Source: Rhyzopertha dominica | Taxonomy: Eukaryota > Arthropoda > Insecta > Coleoptera > Bostrichidae | Direction: 5' to 3' | Assembly: GCA_025024175.1 (NCBI GenBank) | Contig: QCXZ01000075.1 | Location: 5,208,001-5,272,000 of the forward strand | Length of the DNA stretch: 64,000 bases | Shown: in pieces, positions 59,035 through 64,000 of the stretch | Position numbering within the stretch: the stretch's first letter is position 1 | Layout of the letters: each line of letters opens with the position of its first letter | The notes under the pieces: generated by a model | The model's input: only the letters and a program-made list of their open reading frames with translations | What the model was told of the DNA's origin: nothing | Databases searched by the model: none | Made by a program: the position numbers and the translations under genes

Positions 59035-59275
59035 TACAAAGGAGGGCCTAGAATAGAAGCTTGCGGCACCCTAGATGTTACTGAATAATCCGATGTTATC
59101 TTGTTATCTTATTGAGTGCGATTATCGACGTAACTATGTAACCACGAATATAAATGATTTTGATCATATGTAAGCAGGTGCAGTTTTCTTTTATAAACTG
59201 ATTAACTATATCAAAGACTTTTTTAAATCTATGTATATATACAGCATAAGCAGCCTGCAAAAGCACAAAGAATAT
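59035..59275 (-). pseudogene. LINE RT palm fragment
   Basis: Minus strand: IYIDLKKSFDIVNQ-like motif (~59240), YDQNHLYSWLHSYVDNRTQ (~59170) and SDYSVTSRVPQASILGPPL (~59095-59040), corresponding to DFSKAFD...SYL.NR.Q...SGVPQGSILGPLLF of non-LTR reverse transcriptases. Frames shift between blocks. Short remnant. Confidence 0.65.
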
Positions 59276-60769
59276 CTTCAGTAATTGTAATCATTATTAA
59301 CGAACAGAACATGACAATGCTTCGTCCTCCAGAAATATCAATAATGCCAAGTCAAAATCATTCATTTTAAATAATAACTTAATTTGTATAAACCAAACAC
59401 TTTTCACTCTTTTCCGATGGCTACTGCTACGTTACCTAACTCTAAGATATGTATTTAGGTAAAATTCTTGTCATAGTATTTTATTAAAATAAAAAATGTT
59501 TTTTAACGTTTATTCATTTACAAAATGTACATACAAAACTGTTTGTTAAAATAATCTAAACATTTTATAGTGCAACCTGTCTATTTTGTTATTTGTAAAA
59601 AAGTTAATTTTTTCTTCGACAAAAGCTCGTTTTCTTGTTGTTTTTATATTTACTTCTTAGTAGCCCGTGTACTCTTTTTAATTTAATATAGCTTTCAGTT
59701 TAAAAATTATTTAAAACATTTAGGAACACAAACAAAGAAGGGTGACTTTTATAAAAACATTCATTAAACTTTGAATGAACTGATTCACAACAACATCCCA
59801 CATTTTTGGAAGAAAAATCGCATTTTCACCTATATAATTATCTACTAAATAATTAGAAAATTATATTCCATTGCTTCATTCATTGGTCACCCAGCTAAGC
59901 TAAAGAATGAAAAATATCCGAAAATTTGATACGAAAATATTCATGGAAAACTGAGGATTTCAATGATCTAGTGCCCAATTCGAGCAGCTCGAGCAGGTAA
60001 AGTTAGGGTCCCTTTAAAGATAATTAAATAGTGCCGAATTCAAGCACGCCTGTAAATTTTGAACCTACATCTCTATTAATAGTCTTTAAAGAGAATGCGT
60101 TCAAGTGGCAACGATATTAATGTCAAATTGATAAGGCTAAAATGTGCAACGTTTATTGTAAGTTAGGTTAATTGTAATAGTTAATTGTAAATAGATTTAT
60201 GCCTCTTTTGGTAGCCGTAACAGGAATTTCGAGTTAAATAGTCTTTATTATACACACATAAATAATTATAATACTTACTCCAAACTGGGGTCTATTTGCC
60301 ATCTTTTTACACTTTTGTTAATGACACGCACTCAAATAGAAATAGAAACAAAAATAGAGCCAGCAGGTCATAGNTCTGGATTGATCGGAATTATACCAAA
60401 ATCTAGTAATTCCTATTTTTAAAGAAGTAAAATAATATAACTCCTCTGCAATTAGTAATTGTGCTGGGTTGATCACTCTTAAAGATCGGACCCGCTTTGC
60501 TACTCTTTCATCTTTGAGAATTTAGTCTGCATATCTCAAAAATTCAGTATAACGCTTAGGAAGCTAGCAAATACTCGCCCACAATTATTAATCAGAAATG
60601 CTTGGAATCTGACGTGGTCTGCTATCACCTTGTTTTTTATAAGCTTAAAAAACAAACAAACATAAAACAAGCATTATGTTACTTATACTCATTCAGATAT
60701 TCCATTGCAGATATTAAAACGCAAATGCCATTTAAATCACGTGTGCCCTGATGCACAAAATAGCCCCTT
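59276..60769. other. No recognisable gene
   Basis: AT-rich, one N at 60374, no supported feature. Confidence 0.4.
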
Positions 60770-60931
60770 ATTTTCCTTCGAAATGTTACAAAGAAAGTTC
60801 AAGATGTAATTACAGAGCTAATAGAATCGTACTGGGGAGCAGAGGAAATGGAGGAGAAGCAAATTATAAAAATTACCCGGACCTTCCGGAAACCACATGC
60901 CACAGGCGGCGGTCGAATAATGGCAACCTAA
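60770..60931 (+). other. Possible coding remnant or terminal exon
   Basis: One frame reads VTKKVQDVITELIESYWGAE, EMEEKQIIKITRTFRKPHAT and GGGRIMAT then TAA, with codon-like composition and charge pattern unlike chance AT-rich frames. No ATG upstream; a stop lies at about 60767. Family not recognised. Could be a terminal exon or a fragment of a transposon accessory protein. Confidence 0.3.
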
Positions 60932-63399
60932 TTTATTGGGTTTGTTTTCGCGTTCTTGGTTCGTTTTGCGCAATGAATTATTGTTCGATTGGAAGTTGGA
61001 TTTCACATCTATGTGATTACATAGTATTATTAGATGCGTCTATATATTATAGTAATGTTTTAAAGATAAATTAATTCTTTTAAATGAGAGAATCATAACT
61101 TAAGTACTATTTTTATCGATTTTTGCAGCGGTTTTATTGTCTGTCCTGTTTTTAGAAATCGATGTTATCTTACGTGCATGATAACCAATATCAAACCTAC
61201 GAGCGCACGTGAAAGCATACATGCGTGTTTGTCATTGTACGTTTGAACGACATGCGATTCGTTAATATTATTAAAATTAATAATACCTAACTCTAAAATG
61301 GCACTTTTTCACTCAGTACCTCAGACTTACAGTTATTTTACGCAGCCTGTACATCAAGATCGTCATCTGTCAATTGTTGAAAATTGATTTCTAATAAATT
61401 CAATCCGTAAACAACTCATTATGACATACCTTTACGAGGGGTGAACCACTGTCAAAATGATGTACACAAGGTATCCCTTTTTGAAAAGTTACTTCAAGTT
61501 ATATCTATTTAATATGTTAAATTATATCATTTTATTTCCTCTTTATGATTTCCCCTTGAAATCCTAAAATTTCCTCTTCATATCTTACGATTCCTTTTTA
61601 ATATCCTTTGATAAGTATTTTGCTAATATTTTATTAGCATAACGAGGCATCAAACTAATATATAAATATTGTTAAAATGGAATAAAATAAATTTTGTGAA
61701 AACAGTCCTTAATGTATCTACAAGGACACCTCGAAAAACAAAAGCACTATTACATATATCAAATTGTTCAGAATCCACCACTGGTAAAAGGTACTTTAAA
61801 ATTTCAGAATTCTGTCCTTCTTTCTGAGAATTTTGCATATAACTGTTATCTTTTTGATAAAAATATTTGACATACATGTACCGATAGACGTTACCATGTA
61901 ACCATCGGGGTTTGCATATTCCTTTTTCGCTTATTTAAATATTTACAATTTTGGTTTGCAGAAACAATTCACTAAACAAAACACATTTGCATCATTGTCA
62001 CATTCAGCCTTAAATTTTATGTACTCAACTAAATTTTTCTTTGTAGGTTATCAACTCTTCCTCGATACACCTATTTGTTAACCAATTTTAGGGCTTTTGC
62101 AATAATACACTTGTTTTCTTCTGTGAACAGTTCTGGAACATGCATAAAGAGGTCAATCGAATATATTCTTGAATATATAGGACTGCCATGGGAAACAGCC
62201 TTCCTCTCTCTGTCAAATTTATTATTCGAAACAAATTTCAAAAATAAAAGTAAACAGTATTTTATTAACTTAATTTATCAATATTTCTTTTGATTTTGGG
62301 CTTAACAAAAGATTACAAAGGTTCATAAAATATTTTTGTTTAAACTGGCTTTTATCGGCAATAACACTATCGAAATAAGGCAGATGCAAAAGAGAATGAA
62401 AAATGAAATACAATGTAATAGTTGTAATCTTAAATAACATATTAAGCTTCTATGGGAGCTTGATTTAAAGAACGTTTAGCTCATTTCAGATTTGGGAGGT
62501 TTGATAAATCGGGTCTCGACTAACATGGAAGACATAACTCACCCCATAATGATTTTTAAAGGGTATTTAAAGAAGTTTCTAAGAACACAGAAACGCGTTT
62601 GAAAGCAACCTTATTCAAAGAAATACAGATACTTTAGTAAATACAGATTTAGGTCCGAGATTTTTAATTAGATAAGGAATTCACTCAAGCCAACAAATTC
62701 AAATAGTGTACATAATAAGATTTTATTGATTTGACTCCACTTCCGCTGAAGATCTGGGGAGTAGTTAAATCCAAAACCAATTCGTCAATTTCAAATTTCA
62801 TTAAAATCCATGCCATTGGATCAATTTTGAAATGCGTTTCAAAGATATAGCTGTATTCTAAAAGAAGAAATAGTAAAAACCTTAAGAAATTGATATCTTA
62901 CATGGGTACATAGATATTGTTTTTCTTCGAAAGTAATGTAGATTCATATTCTGTTAAAATAACCAGGTTAGTATCAAGTTATACAAGATTGGCCAGTTTT
63001 TATTAGCTAGAGCTGTCTCGGAAACATATTTTTCGTTCAAAATTACGCAGTTAAGTCGTTTTATTCGTATCCAAACAGTCCATTCACTGTCAACGACCCT
63101 ATACATATTATACCTTATCTCAGAATGAAATTTATTGTTCGAGTTAGATTTTTTTATGACATGTAGGTGAAGTTATATTAATTGGTATATTAGACAACTG
63201 GTTTAGTTTACTAGTAACTTTTTTTACAGCCAAACAGGTACATTTAGTAAGTCACAGTTGAACAAATATAACTATATTCATTTTCAGTATCGTCTGCCAT
63301 TTATGTTGTTATGTGTACCTACTATGAATAAGTTATCTGTTTAATTAATCAAAAACTTATTGTCATAAGCATCCAGATATTAATTTTTCTGAAAGCGGT
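60932..63399. other. No recognisable gene
   Basis: AT-rich with short frames only. Confidence 0.4.
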
Positions 63400-63810
63400 A
63401 GTTTCAAACCGAGTGCGCGTCGCTTTCCAAGGCGAAAACACGCCGCTTGCTTCGATACCGTTTAGAGAAGTGTTTTAATAACTCACATTTTTCGCATTTG
63501 TATCTTTCCAATCGCTTGGCCTACGCACCATCACCTACCACCCATTATAGTTCACTACGAACACCTATCACTCCCGAAATAGTCTTTTACCCACTTCCAG
63601 AAACCAAAATTAGGGAGCTACACCACGCACGCACGAGCTCCTCAACACAACTCGTACGTGACACGCTCATCGTGTGTGCCGTTTTGACGAAAAAAAAAAG
63701 AGTACAAAAAGCAGCGTATTCAGACGTTTTTTGCCAGTTGTTCGGAGCGCAGCGGCTTGACCTTGGGAATACAATAAAAATCACGCGGCGTATTTTATAG
63801 TAACTATGTT
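63400..63810. other. CpG-richer patch at the window edge
   Basis: GTGCGCGTCGC, CACGCCGC and TCACGCGGCG in a context otherwise poor in CpG. A plus-strand frame (63447-63800) is open but lacks an ATG near its start. Candidate host promoter/exon region. Confidence 0.25.
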
Positions 63811-64000
63811 TTTGATACGCAGTGCTATACGGGGTCGTTCAGAATTTTCTGATGCCGATATAAAATATTCTCTACAAAGTAGTTTTAAATTCACTTTTAG
63901 TATGAATGTCTAAAGTTTAATTTTAAGCTGGATATTAAATTCCCATATAAACAGATCTATATATTTTAAAGAACAGTGTTTTTAAAAATGTCGCGTGAAA
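63811..64000. other. No recognisable feature
   Basis: Short AT-rich end of the window. Confidence 0.3.

Overview
The window reads as AT-rich animal nuclear DNA, most likely from an insect. Almost everything recognisable is transposable-element sequence: Jockey/CR1-like LINE reverse transcriptases, Tc1/mariner-type DNA transposons, Penelope-like elements (PLEs), a tRNA-derived SINE and a Mag-type Ty3/gypsy LTR retrotransposon. No bacterial operons, rRNA genes, CRISPR arrays or confidently identifiable host genes were seen. A short (CCTGA)4 array at 4.65 kb is the complement of TCAGG, the telomere unit known from many beetles, so Coleoptera is a reasonable guess but no more. Scattered N bases mark assembly weak points, clustered near 45.65-45.95 kb.

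Layout: 0.7-2.05 kb is a Tc1/mariner-like element with ~57-bp terminal inverted repeats (TIRs). 2.35-2.54 kb is a 50-bp-arm hairpin whose loop carries a hammerhead-like motif. 3.65-4.64 kb (minus) and 5.5-7.1 kb (plus) are decayed LINEs. 10.7-11.94 kb is a LINE 3' end with an (ATT)n tail. 12.13-13.88 kb is a second DNA transposon family. 14.17-17.01 kb is a PLE with an inverted pair of long-terminal-repeat-like arms, one of them carrying an essentially complete hammerhead ribozyme. 19.4-22.2 kb holds two stacked minus-strand LINEs. 22.8-24.4 kb is an unexplained, relatively GC-rich block with a 38-bp minisatellite, followed by a second PLE (24.5-25.7 kb).

The best-preserved element is the Mag-like retrotransposon at 26974-31553: identical 159-bp LTRs and one uninterrupted 1340-residue Gag-Pol frame with protease, reverse transcriptase, RNase H and integrase motifs. 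A second, nearly identical copy follows in tandem, shares the middle LTR, has one frameshift and stops abruptly inside integrase at 34864.

From 35 to 64 kb: a transposase remnant (35.5-35.95), LINE pieces (41.9, 43.1, 43.5-44.0, 46.4-48.1, 53.6-53.85, 56.5-57.8 and 59.0-59.3 kb), a PLE terminal-repeat unit (42.1-42.6), a minus-strand Tc1/mariner-like element (44.1-45.5), a third PLE (50.25-51.24, minus) and an inverted pair of SINE heads (51.74-51.97). Large stretches between these show nothing recognisable. Patches richer in CpG at ~40.9-41.2, 55.4-55.9 and 63.4-63.8 kb are the best places to look for host promoters or exons.

The strongest theme is hammerhead-like RNA motifs in several independent repeat contexts: PLE terminal repeats, a hairpin element, and a 169-bp insertion with a 16-bp target duplication inside a LINE. 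The last may be a small non-autonomous, ribozyme-bearing retroelement.
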